Part shown: positions 9,512-19,532 of the stretch, piece after piece
Position numbering within the stretch: the first letter of the stretch is position 1
Layout of the letters: every line of letters begins with the position of its first letter
Assembly: GCF_003967015.1 (NCBI RefSeq)
Contig: NZ_AP017561.1
Location: 150,765 to 214,764, forward strand
Length of the DNA stretch: 64,000 bases
From: Pseudanabaena sp. ABRG5-3
GTDB taxonomy: Bacteria; Cyanobacteriota; Cyanobacteriia; Pseudanabaenales; Pseudanabaenaceae
Direction of reading: 5' to 3'
Made by a program: the position numbers and the translations under genes
Notes under the pieces: model-generated
Seen by the model: the letters and a program-made list of their open reading frames with translations, nothing else
The model's database searches: none
What the model was told of the DNA's origin: nothing

Positions 9512-12500
9512 GCCAACATAGAATAGTCTTCGCTCTGACTCAATTTGGTCTCTACGCTCAGAGAAACCATCGGCAATTAAGATGACATAGCGAAACTCAA
9601 GCCCTTTTGCTCCATGACATGTGGTAACTAATATTTCATCATGTTCGATCGAAACATCAGGGCTTTCATTGAATTCGTAAATTGAGGTAATAATCTCACT
9701 AATCGTAATTGGAGTAGATAAATCTTCAAAGCCGTATCCTCTTTCCTTATCAATATCCTCAGCAATTTTAATTAGTGTCTTAACAGTTGGCTCGGATAAA
9801 TTTCGGCTAGTTTTTTCAAAGAATTGAACAAAGTAAGATTGCACTGACTCTTGATTAGAAATGACATGATGAGGGTTTTCTTCTAGGTAAGTAATTAAAA
9901 GTTGAGTTGATAGATTGCGAATTAATTTTATCCCAACGCTTTTAAGAGAATAAGTAGGTATTCCAGCATTAAGATCTAGTAAGACTCTTACTTCATTGAG
10001 GTAGTCCCAGTTTCTGGCTAAAATGGCAATTTCGTTGTATTGAACGCCTAAATCTAGCCATTTTTTCACTTGTAGCATGATGTATTTTGCTTGATGGGCA
10101 ACACTGTCAAATCTTAGATCTTGAGCTTCTAGTTCGCTTTGTACTACTCGGTCATTGTCAATTCTGACCTGTTGATCTTCACCACTTTTTAAGCGATCGC
10201 TATTATGTAGAATTAATCGATTTGATACAGCAATAATCGGCTCAGTAGAGCGGTAGTTCTCGGTTAGTAAAAACTGCTTAGCTTGATATTCGGCTTGGAA
10301 AGATCGGATATATCTATTGCTAGTGCCGCGCCATTCATAGATGTTTTGATCGTCATCGCCAATTACACAAATATTAGTTTGAACTGAGCGAGATTGCTCT
10401 TCAGCGCTTTGATTTTGCAATCCCGCAATTAGTTTTACCAAGCGATATTCTTGCTCGGCAACATCTTGATATTCATCTACAAAGAGATACTCAGTACAGC
10501 CTAGAAGCTTGATAATCTGTAATTGTCGATCTTCATCTTCTATATCTTCCTCAATTAAATCGCAGGCATCTTTTATTAGATTGGCGAAAAGACCATTTGA
10601 ATCTTGTGAAGAAATGCTCGTTGGATCGACGGTACGACCAAGAATAGCTAAGGCTAGTCCATGAAAAGTATTAACCCTAAGTCGAGAAGCTGCGGCTCCA
10701 ATCAGAGTCTGTAAACGCATTCTTAGCTCTCGAACAGCGTTTCGGTTATAAGCTAAAGCAATAATACGAGCGGGATCTACTCTTTTGACTTTAACTAGAT
10801 AGGCTATACGGTGGACGATGGTGCGAGTTTTACCAGAGCCTGGTCCTGCGATGACCGATATTGCTGAAGCTTCAGACAAGACTATTTCATGCTGAACGGG
10901 ATTAAGTGGACTGATAATAAGATCGTAATCTTGCTGAGTAACTGGTCGCTTAGCGGCATCGTCATCGGTGTTGGGATAAGCGGTTGTAAATTCTGAACGT
11001 GAGAGAGAAAAATATTTCTCTATATACTCCTGTGGGTCGCAATCTTTTTGTTTGTGCCGTTCGCCATAGTCAAGCATGAGGTGAGTTCGGCGGACTTGCT
11101 CTTCGTAATGAAGCTTGACCGTTCTTGGATATTCTCTTTCGATTTTTGTTACCTTAGCAGTCTTAATTACTCTAACTTTCATAGATTGCTGAAACAGGTT
11201 TAAGCCATCGGCAATTCTTACGATTCTATGGCGATGCATCCAAGCTAAGGCTTTTTCTAAATCCTGCAATTCCCATACCATAGGACTAGAAAGCTGATTT
11301 ACTGCTGAAAGCAATTGAACTAAATCTTGTCTTAGATGAAGCTTAGATCCACTAAGTTCGCCAAGAGATGAATATATGACCTCGATTATCTTTTCAATAA
11401 AAATTCTATGGGTATCTAAATGTTCGGGTACAGAAAAATTATTTACTATCACCACATCGCGATTAAACTGTTTTAAATCCAGCCATTTTAGGGATTTCCA
11501 CCCCTCTAAAATTTCCAGAATTTTCCCCGCACTCAATTTTTGATTATGAGATGGATCTAGTCTTGTAGCCAGTCCTTTACAGTTGATTTGCCTTTGTTCG
11601 CGATTGCCTATGAGATTTACGATTTCTTCAACGATCTGCTTTTCTAAAGTTTTATACTTTTCGTAAATGTTTCTGGCATCATTCTTCCTATTACCTCTAT
11701 CAATTTTAGTGATGAGTAGAGTAATTGGGATCTTGGATGTGCATACATTTGCAATATCCAATTCTTTAATAAATTTCTTTAATACTTTGATATTGATACC
11801 TGCGCGTTCGCTCAACTGTTCTAGGGGATAAGGTGCAGTTTTATCTTGGCAGTAAGCTTTAGCGATGTGCATAGCTGAAATCAATCTGTGAAACTCTTCT
11901 GTGCGTTCCTTGGGTAAATTATTAGCACGAGCATAGAGATCGAATACTTTATGAGAATCTTCAGGAGATTGTTGAAGAAGTTCAAATTCTACGAAAGTAG
12001 ACTGGTTTTCTGCCCGTTCGACCATGCCGAAGGCTTCGAGATATTGTAGTGCTACTTTGATTTTTGTATCTTTCTGCTCGTACTCTAAAGCGAATTCTTC
12101 GTCGAGGTCGCTACTTTGGAATATTTCATTTACCGACACCCAGAAATAATCTTCTGAAACTTTCCCAGTTTGAATGCGATCGCGGAGAGAGCGAACGGCA
12201 ATAAATAAGTTACGTAAATCGGTTTCTGATAGCTGATTTAGACTCTGAAGAAAGAAAGTCGTGTCAGCATCTTGAGGGTCAAATAGTAAGGTGCAGATAG
12301 CTGGGTGCTCGTCTCGCCCTGCCCTTCCTGCTTCTTGGACGTATGACTCTAAATTACCAGATATACTGTGATGAATAACCGATCTCACATCTGGGCGATC
12401 GATTCCCATACCAAAAGCACAAGTCGCCACAATTACATTTACTTCTTTGGCTTTAAACTTTTCTAAAATTTCTTGCTTATCTTCTCTTGAGATTTTGCCG

Positions 12501-14197
12501 TGATAAAATCTTGCATCAATTTGATTTTCGTTGAGCAAACCTGCTATTTTCTCAGTGTTTTTACGAGTTGCTGTATAGACTAGAATCGCTCCATCCTGTG
12601 AGAGCGCACTTCTAACTTGTTCGATGGCTAATCTATCTTTATCTTGCTTATTAGCAGATACAATCCGATATTTTAGATTTTTCCGAATGCTGCTTGAGGA
12701 TATTTCGGTAATCTTGATGTCATATTTTTCAAATAGTTTTTTGATATCTGACCTTACATCAAGTGTAGCAGTTGCGGTCAAAAATGCCATTAGAGGTAGA
12801 TCGCGCTTTTGCTCTTGATAGAGTTCGACAATAAATTTAGGAGCATAACGATAATCTGGTCTAAAATCATGTCCCCACTGGCTGATACAGTGTGCCTCGT
12901 CAAACACGATTAGGGATGGCAAACGCTCTTCAAGCAAAGATCTGATGCTAAGCGATCGCAATTGTTCGGGGCTGATAAAGAGTAGATCTTTTCCTCCATT
13001 CCGTAATTCATCTAATCTCTCTCGTCTTTCAGACGCTGTAATATTCCCATTGATAAAGGTAGAAAAAATAAACCCTTTTTCTTCGAGTCCTTTTACTTGG
13101 TCTTCCATTAATGCCTGAAGAGGCGAGATAACGATAGTAAAGCCTTTTTGCCTCTGAGATAGCATCCAAGCAGGAAGCTGATAGCAAAGGGATTTGCCGC
13201 CGCCAGTTGCCATCAAGATTAGAGGGTTTTTACCTGCAAGAATATCTTGTATGGCTTTTTCTTGGATAGAACGAAAGCTTGAAACCTTAAAGTCTTTTAA
13301 ATATGGTTGATAAGTAAATTCTCGTGGAAATTTAACTGGGCGTAACTGGTTGAAAATAGAAGGGAAATCTGGGAGTCGGCTTATCCATCCTCCTAACGGC
13401 TGTTTTGTTTTAGTGATGTTAGATTCATAATTCCAAGCAAGTATTCCAGCTACACATAACTTTTGGTCAAAACTGAGTGTGGTTGCTTGATCAATAAAGC
13501 TAATGAAGTTTTCGATATCTAGCTCGGCGATCACCTCTGGTGGTAGCTCATTGGTATTAGGTAACAAGCATTTATCTATACCAAAAAATTGACGATATGC
13601 CTCACTTGCTGAGTCTTCTCCGCAACTGAACAAATAAGCGTATATATCCAAAAGTTTTGCTGGCTTAGTCTTCAGAGCATTTAAAATTGCCTCTAATAGG
13701 CTTCTAGTCGCGAGAGCATCTTCAAGGGGATTATTGGTTGCATATTCGCTGAGCTTGTAGTCTTTGTTGAGTTTGTGCGATCGTTCTAAGGGAAATGCGA
13801 TGATCGATAGCTCTAAAGTGTCGATAATTACCCAAGGATCGAGCGTCGGAAACTGAGTAATTAGATATTTATAATCAAAGCGACGAAAATTATGCCCACA
13901 AATATGTAAGCCTTGTTCGCGTAAAGACTCTAGGCTTGTTTGAGCAGATTTAATTACTTTAAAGTCTTGCTCCAGAATTAAAGATGCTAAACCTATTCGA
14001 TGAATTTCTTCTTTTAGATCTACTTCAAGATCGATATAAGCGTATTCTCTGAGGATCTTATCTATACTGCTACCAAGAAAAATCTTATCTGGAATAGAAC
14101 TATCGCTAGGTAAAATGTCGATCATGTCATTTAAGTGATTATCTAAATTTGGAAAAATATGGCGTTGCACATATTCATAATGGTTATTCAAACACAT
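9512..14197 (-). pseudogene. 5' part of DnaQ-like exonuclease-RecQ-UvrD fusion helicase
   Basis: About 1560 residues of three fused enzymes. Residues ~70-195 look like a DEDD 3'-5' exonuclease: DLEVD, then GHNFRRFDY, then a C-terminal [11 protein letters not shown]. Residues ~310-830 are a RecQ helicase with Walker [12 protein letters not shown] near 330, [13 protein letters not shown], and the motif VI region [11 protein letters not shown]. From ~1115 there is a UvrD/PcrA SF1A helicase with [18 protein letters not shown] and [12 protein letters not shown]. It breaks off inside motif VI (ERRLFYVG) at the insertion sequence. The truncated product would keep the exonuclease and RecQ parts but lose SF1 function. 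It lies 99 bp downstream of the WYL regulator on the same strand, suggesting one transcription unit. The role is inferred as DNA processing in defence. Confidence 0.88.
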
Positions 14198-14296
14198 TAG
14201 GCTAAAATCTATGGCCAGCAGGCTTTTAAGCGTAATTCTTGGGCTGTTGATACTTGATCATTATGAATATATGCAAGACCATAAATTATCAACCAA

Positions 14297-15502
14297 TTAT
14301 TTACAGCAAGAATCTTTCTGATATCTTTCCAATAATTTCTGTGCAGCTTCCTTATGGACTTGAACTAACTTACTGGGAGCCATAACTTGAGCGTAGTTCA
14401 TATGACGAAATACCCAAAGACTAAACTCTTTAAAAGATCTTTCTGGTAGCTTGATAATATAATCGACATAAGTTGGCTGACCTGTTCTCTTATCTTTATA
14501 TCCTTTAATAATTTTGTGCTTAGCATGGCGGCGATCACCTTCCATAATAAAATCTATTGCTGGCGGGAAAAATCTTACTTTCACGGTTTCAAATATAGAC
14601 TTGCCTACTAATTCTTGTTGTTGCTCTTCAACTGATCCTAGATATAATCCCCATCCATTTTCGCGCAATTTATGAGCATCTTGAAGTCTCTTGTGTTGTT
14701 CATTTATAGTGCGGGTTTTGCTGCTTAGAACTTTACAATAATTTGTAAATCTATTAACTCTTCTAATCGCTAAATGATTATTGTCGCAGTATTCGTAAAT
14801 AATATACCAAGCGATATCGTAATAAATTAATTGCAATGGGAAAACCTGTAAGTAGCCAATTCGACCAGTGCCATAGGAGTCTTTAGTGCGATGTATTTCA
14901 ATAGCGTGCCCATTCATGATTGCGGCTTCCACTGTTTCTATTTTGTGAAAAAGATTGTTCTGGTTCTCACCCAGTCTAATCATCTCTTCTGGATCTGTAT
15001 GACCAACTGAACGATTGAGTGTTTGCCTAATTGGATAGAGAAATTTACCTTGGTTTTCTAGGTCTATGCCCTTTAATCTCTTGGTTACAGTTTCATAAAT
15101 ACGTCTAGATTGAGCATCTCCTTGATATTGAGCTTGTGAGGATAACGCATTGAGAGCTGATTGGAGTTCATCTAAGCTCATAACTCCTGTGCCAACATAA
15201 TAGCCCCAACGATACATTCGTTTATCTAAGATACCGCGTTGCCTTAAATATTCCAGATCCTTACGGATAGTTGGTAATGATGGATAACCTTCAGGCAAAG
15301 AGATGTGATGAGATTTTGCTGTTTCCCAAAATTTTATTTGCAATTCTTTAATCGCATTATGATGTTCTTTTTTCTCAGATTCAAATGAATCTGGGGCAGA
15401 ATATCCCACTCCTGGATTGTGTATCAGAGTAGCGATCAGTAAAATCAATCGATCAAATGCTTGGCGATCACTATAGGGAAAGTTAGTATCTTTTTTGATC
15501 AT
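14297..15502 (-). CDS. WYL-domain transcriptional regulator
   Basis: A 401-residue protein. Residues ~10-110 form a helical DNA-binding part with a helix-turn-helix-like segment (PTIRKDLEYLRQRG) followed by a wing-like YRWGYYVG. Residues ~185-290 match a WYL ligand-binding domain, where the W-Y-L position reads AWYIIYEY and is preceded by the usual PLQLIYYD. A WCX-like C-terminal region follows. WYL regulators (BrxR, CapW and relatives) commonly repress defence operons and are released by nucleic-acid signals. It is divergently oriented from the NGN/YprA operon (209-bp gap) and lies upstream of the RecQ-UvrD gene. It is therefore the likely regulator of both arms. The ligand is unknown. Confidence 0.85.
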   Translation of the reverse strand: MIKKDTNFPYSDRQAFDRLILLIATLIHNPGVGYSAPDSFESEKKEHHNAIKELQIKFWETAKSHHISLPEGYPSLPTIRKDLEYLRQRGILDKRMYRWGYYVGTGVMSLDELQSALNALSSQAQYQGDAQSRRIYETVTKRLKGIDLENQGKFLYPIRQTLNRSVGHTDPEEMIRLGENQNNLFHKIETVEAAIMNGHAIEIHRTKDSYGTGRIGYLQVFPLQLIYYDIAWYIIYEYCDNNHLAIRRVNRFTNYCKVLSSKTRTINEQHKRLQDAHKLRENGWGLYLGSVEEQQQELVGKSIFETVKVRFFPPAIDFIMEGDRRHAKHKIIKGYKDKRTGQPTYVDYIIKLPERSFKEFSLWVFRHMNYAQVMAPSKLVQVHKEAAQKLLERYQKDSCCK

Positions 15503-15711
15503 AATGTGATGTCAAGCAAAAGAAAATATTATGTTTAAATAATTTTAAGCCTAAAAAGCTATTCAAACAAAACAATTTAGTATTTGTTGATTTATATATC
15601 ATATTTTCTTTTTGTGGAATATTAAAGTATTTTTTGTTAATATTTAGAGATACAAATTATTTAAGTAATCAATAACATAGCCACAAGCAAAGAAAAATTA
15701 CTGGGGGTAAT
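15503..15711. promoter_or_regulatory. Divergent control region between WYL regulator and NGN/YprA operon
   Basis: This is a strongly AT-rich spacer between two divergent starts. It contains a 12-bp perfect inverted pair, AAAAGAAAATAT at 15518-15529 and its complement at 15601-15612, with 71 bp between. That is a possible operator for the WYL protein, although low-complexity sequence makes chance matches easy. A GGGGG Shine-Dalgarno-like run lies just before ATG 15712. No -10/-35 pair stands out enough to name. Confidence 0.4.
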
Positions 15712-18597
15712 ATGGATTTTACAAGTTCTAGAGATACATGCGCTTTATGGGAGGAAATGATATTACCGTTCTGGAGGCACAGAAATCGCTGCATTGGACA
15801 AAGATTTTTAGGTAGCTTGATAATTGATCAAGAGAACTCCCAACGTATGTTAAATATTGTTGGTGCTAATTTAAGAGCGCATCTTGATCGTGGGAATAGA
15901 ATGACGTATCTCTCACTCACTCGAAAATTTGAGACAAGAAAAAATTGGATCAAGATTTTAACTGCTGCTTTTTCTGAATATGCCTACTATTACTCAACTT
16001 CTAAACAGGGATTTTGGCAAGGTTTTTGCAATCAGGAGTTGATTGGAATTCCTTATGATCCAAGAACAGAAATTGCTTTTCGAGAAATTATTAGAGAAGG
16101 AATTGAACTATTAGGGTTAGTTAAAGCTAGACAAGGTCATACTTTTGTGTCAACTTTATGGCTACAAAGTGGCATTCCACAGAGAAATCTTGCACAGTTT
16201 GCAGAACTTGTACAGGGAATAGCTAGTGAGTATGGTTGGTGGGAATTAGCTCACACCGATGAGAAGCTTTTATCTCAAGAACTACTAGAATTTTGCCAAG
16301 AAAAATATGGATTATGGAATATATTGATTAATTTTCTAAAAGTCAGTTGTTCCGATACTGACGACGTAGAACCAATTTCGGGTCAATTAGTTCAAGGTAT
16401 AGCTGCGGTAGCACTTGAACTTGAGCGTAATAACCAAGAGCCAGATATTTTAAAAGATGAAAATCAAAGAGAAAATATTCTAAGAAATTATGATTTGCCC
16501 AAACATTTTTTTCTTAGAGATTGGGGGGATTTAGTTCAAGTCTTAAAGAAAACAAAACGTCAAGGGAGATATAGTGGCAAAACTATTAAACCTCGTAAAA
16601 AGTCTCTGTCATTGACCTTAGATATCTTTGGCTCTGGAAATATTCAGCTTGCGTTACCCCAACAAAATCTTCGAGAACCAAATTGGTCAAGGCTACTAGG
16701 CTGTTATTGTCACATTTCAGTATCATCACACACTATATGGGAGGGAAATATACCTCGCTCTAATTCAGAATTTTTAGAAGTTCCTGAACAGATTATTGAT
16801 ATTAAAAGTGCAGAAAAACAATGGAGTTTACGATTGTTGGCTCATGATAAGAGCGAATTAGTCACTTGGCATCAAGAAGGAATTACAGATACATTGCCCT
16901 GCCTGATATTTGATGCAAATATAGGTACAAACATTTCTCTAGATGCTGCTAATCCAGTAATTTCTAAAACTAATGAAATAATTTGTTTTATTCCAAAAGA
17001 TATCAAGCTAAAACTGAATAATGAGATAGATATATTGAGTAGCTATGTTCCATGTAGTATTTCTGGTTGGTATGGTCAACATATTCAATTACTGAGTCAT
17101 AATTCTGAAATAGCACTCATTCAGTCAGAGTCAAGGCAAAACTCTCCAATCTTGATCGCATGGCAGATTTCTGATAGTCAGCAGGCAGTTTTGCGTGGAC
17201 TAATGATCAAAGGGAAAAAGGAAGTTTACCTAGAAGCCCCGACCTTGTGGCATCCCCCCGCATCTCAAAATCTATCATTTAATATTTCGGTTGAAAATCT
17301 TACTATTCAGGAAATAACTGCTAGAACGTCGATAGAGATTTTGGCAAGTGATCGCTGGCAGAGTATTTCACTGCAACAGATGATTTCAACTTCAGGCAAG
17401 TATCTAGTTCGTTTTTGGGATGAAAATCTACGATATTCATATCAGTTTGAACTAAAATCTCAACATCTAATTTCTGAAGTATCAAATCTTAATACTTTAC
17501 AAGTTTTTAAAGGAAATAGAGATATTATTGAGAGTTTGCCAATTCAATGCGATCGCTTAGAGCAATTTTGGGCAGAGACTATCACGATACAAGGACTTTG
17601 GACTCTCGAAAAGGTCACGCTTACCCTATCTAATGGAAAAGGTCAAATTTCTTATGTGATTTATGCTGACAAGTCTGGGACTGTCATGATTAGTCTAGCG
17701 ACTCTACATGGAAAACTATCTGATTCGGATTGGTATGCTCTAAACTTTCAGCGTTCAGGGATGGAAACGCAAAGGTTGGTTGAGTTAGTTTCGAGCCAGC
17801 CAATCAGTTGCACATGGGATAGTCAAGCTATTTATCTTTCAGGACTTCAATCAAATCAAAATTATTCATTGATTTGTTGGAATCTTTTAACACCTCATCA
17901 GGAACCTAAAAGAATTAGATTACAAAATCTAGAGCAAGACACGATCACTTTTCCCTTAAGTTTAAATGCTGGAATTTATCATATTCAGATTCAAGGGCGA
18001 TCTCTTCAAGATTTAGGATGTTGGTGTAGTAGCGATCAAAATGATTTGCCTAGCTTAGCTAATGAAGATGAGGATTTAGCGAATTACTGCTACACCATTC
18101 TTGGTAATGAGTCTACACAAAGTTTTATAGCGGCCAGCCAAAAACTACCAATCAATTGTCAAAGAATCAAGTCAATGCTTTCTAGTCTGCAAGTAAATCC
18201 TTATATTTTCCCTAACTGGCTAAATCCAATATCTTTGCAGGAAAAGTTAGAAGCGTTTCTAAAAAGCTCATCTCCACCTGAACTTATTTCAGAGCCAACG
18301 CCGCCACCACCACTACCGACTCCAATAGTTGAGAATTGGTATCTAATTCATGTAGCTCCTTACAGAAGAGAGACTTTTCATACACTTCTCAAAAGCAGAC
18401 TTAGTTCTAACGAGTTTACAGTTTTAATTTTGGAAATTGGAGTTCCTCAAGATTCTGTTTACCGAGATCTTATGCTCGTTAGATCTCCTAGTTTTAAAAA
18501 TGTAAGGAATATTCTTAGCCAAATTGCTGGTTTTCAAAAAATCGAACCTAAACCAATTACGACGGATCAAGTAAATAGAATGTTGGGGCGTAAATAG
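15712..18597 (+). CDS. Unknown defence-associated protein with C-terminal NusG-like (NGN) domain
   Basis: A 961-residue protein. I do not recognise the first ~870 residues. Residues 1-290 are helix-rich and aromatic (SEYAYYYS, WLQSGIP). Residues ~300-790 look beta-rich with alternating hydrophobics, as in stacked Ig-like sandwiches. A proline-rich linker (PTPPPPLPTP) follows. The last 86 residues (876-961) read like a NusG N-terminal domain: WYLIHVAP start, conserved helix with E and L, a VLILEIGVPQDSVYRDLMLVR core, then IAGFQKIEPKPIT and QVNRML. No KOW domain follows. The gene is the first of a three-gene operon with a YprA-type helicase last. In that position it resembles the large unknown partner of DruE-type helicases in Druantia, but homology is not shown. 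The NGN part suggests contact with RNA polymerase or a nucleic-acid clamp. Confidence 0.7.
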   Translation: MDFTSSRDTCALWEEMILPFWRHRNRCIGQRFLGSLIIDQENSQRMLNIVGANLRAHLDRGNRMTYLSLTRKFETRKNWIKILTAAFSEYAYYYSTSKQGFWQGFCNQELIGIPYDPRTEIAFREIIREGIELLGLVKARQGHTFVSTLWLQSGIPQRNLAQFAELVQGIASEYGWWELAHTDEKLLSQELLEFCQEKYGLWNILINFLKVSCSDTDDVEPISGQLVQGIAAVALELERNNQEPDILKDENQRENILRNYDLPKHFFLRDWGDLVQVLKKTKRQGRYSGKTIKPRKKSLSLTLDIFGSGNIQLALPQQNLREPNWSRLLGCYCHISVSSHTIWEGNIPRSNSEFLEVPEQIIDIKSAEKQWSLRLLAHDKSELVTWHQEGITDTLPCLIFDANIGTNISLDAANPVISKTNEIICFIPKDIKLKLNNEIDILSSYVPCSISGWYGQHIQLLSHNSEIALIQSESRQNSPILIAWQISDSQQAVLRGLMIKGKKEVYLEAPTLWHPPASQNLSFNISVENLTIQEITARTSIEILASDRWQSISLQQMISTSGKYLVRFWDENLRYSYQFELKSQHLISEVSNLNTLQVFKGNRDIIESLPIQCDRLEQFWAETITIQGLWTLEKVTLTLSNGKGQISYVIYADKSGTVMISLATLHGKLSDSDWYALNFQRSGMETQRLVELVSSQPISCTWDSQAIYLSGLQSNQNYSLICWNLLTPHQEPKRIRLQNLEQDTITFPLSLNAGIYHIQIQGRSLQDLGCWCSSDQNDLPSLANEDEDLANYCYTILGNESTQSFIAASQKLPINCQRIKSMLSSLQVNPYIFPNWLNPISLQEKLEAFLKSSSPPELISEPTPPPPLPTPIVENWYLIHVAPYRRETFHTLLKSRLSSNEFTVLILEIGVPQDSVYRDLMLVRSPSFKNVRNILSQIAGFQKIEPKPITTDQVNRMLGRK

Positions 18598-18599
18598 AT

Positions 18600-19532
18600 A
18601 TGAAAGACACAATTATTTTGCTACTTAGTCAACATCGACAGCCTACAAATTCATCTCTGCCTTTGGCTTTAACTATTAGCCAAATTACCTCCTTGCTTAA
18701 ATCAACGATCGCGCCCGATCGCAATCTAAATACTGAGACTCTTAGGCAAGACTTAAATGAACTAGAAGCAATGGGTGAAATCTTGGCAGGAGATCGCAAT
18801 CAATACTGTATAGCTCCACCCACGCTACTAGCACTTGATGAAGACAACTTGACTAGTTTGCTATTTACAGGTGATCGCACTTATTTGTCGTTAGTTCATC
18901 AAACTCTTGAAAGCGATCCAACAGATCTTGATAATTTGCGAATTCGCCCTAAGAAACAGAATCTTTCATGGATTAGATCTCATATAGAACAAATTGGTGT
19001 GAGGCTATGGACTGTTGCAGATAGCTTGGCAATCTTGCCAATTCCACAAAAGCCCGATCGAGTAGTTCTGCGATCGCCTTTGACTCGCAATCCATTTGAG
19101 AACGACAATTGGAGAACAGATCAAGACATTTTACAATATCTACCTCGTCCCAATTTGTCGTTACAAACAGCGCGATGGCAACCAGCCAACTATGTCCAAA
19201 TCTTGACTCAAAACTTATCTCCATTAATACGATTTCCAACGGGAGAGTATATCTGGATGGATGGCACAGAATTTTATGAAATCGAGCCAGATGTAGCCAT
19301 GCTCACGATGTTTGCTTTGGATACAGAAGCAAATGCAAATCTCAAAATTATTTGGGATGAACCACAGGGCAGATTGAATTTGCAAGGAATAAATCTCCCC
19401 AGTGACTATGCGAGATGGTTGTGGCGAGTTTCAGAACCAGTTGACGATATGTATCGCACTCGATACTTTGAGCCACTCAAACGCCCACTCATGAAAAAAG
19501 CTTTAAATAAATTAGGATGTGAACTCGTATGA
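18600..19532 (+). CDS. Winged-helix-type protein partnered with YprA helicase
   Basis: A 310-residue protein of unknown family. The first ~85 residues look like a winged helix: TISQITSLL, then TETLRQDLNELEAMGEI and a hairpin ending QYCIAPP. The rest is mixed and rich in Trp and Pro, with no catalytic motif that I can identify. It starts 3 bp after the previous stop, and its own stop overlaps the next start by 4 bp, so the three genes are surely translated together. The likely role is as a structural or DNA-recognition subunit feeding the helicase. A regulatory role cannot be excluded. Confidence 0.65.
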   Translation: MKDTIILLLSQHRQPTNSSLPLALTISQITSLLKSTIAPDRNLNTETLRQDLNELEAMGEILAGDRNQYCIAPPTLLALDEDNLTSLLFTGDRTYLSLVHQTLESDPTDLDNLRIRPKKQNLSWIRSHIEQIGVRLWTVADSLAILPIPQKPDRVVLRSPLTRNPFENDNWRTDQDILQYLPRPNLSLQTARWQPANYVQILTQNLSPLIRFPTGEYIWMDGTEFYEIEPDVAMLTMFALDTEANANLKIIWDEPQGRLNLQGINLPSDYARWLWRVSEPVDDMYRTRYFEPLKRPLMKKALNKLGCELV

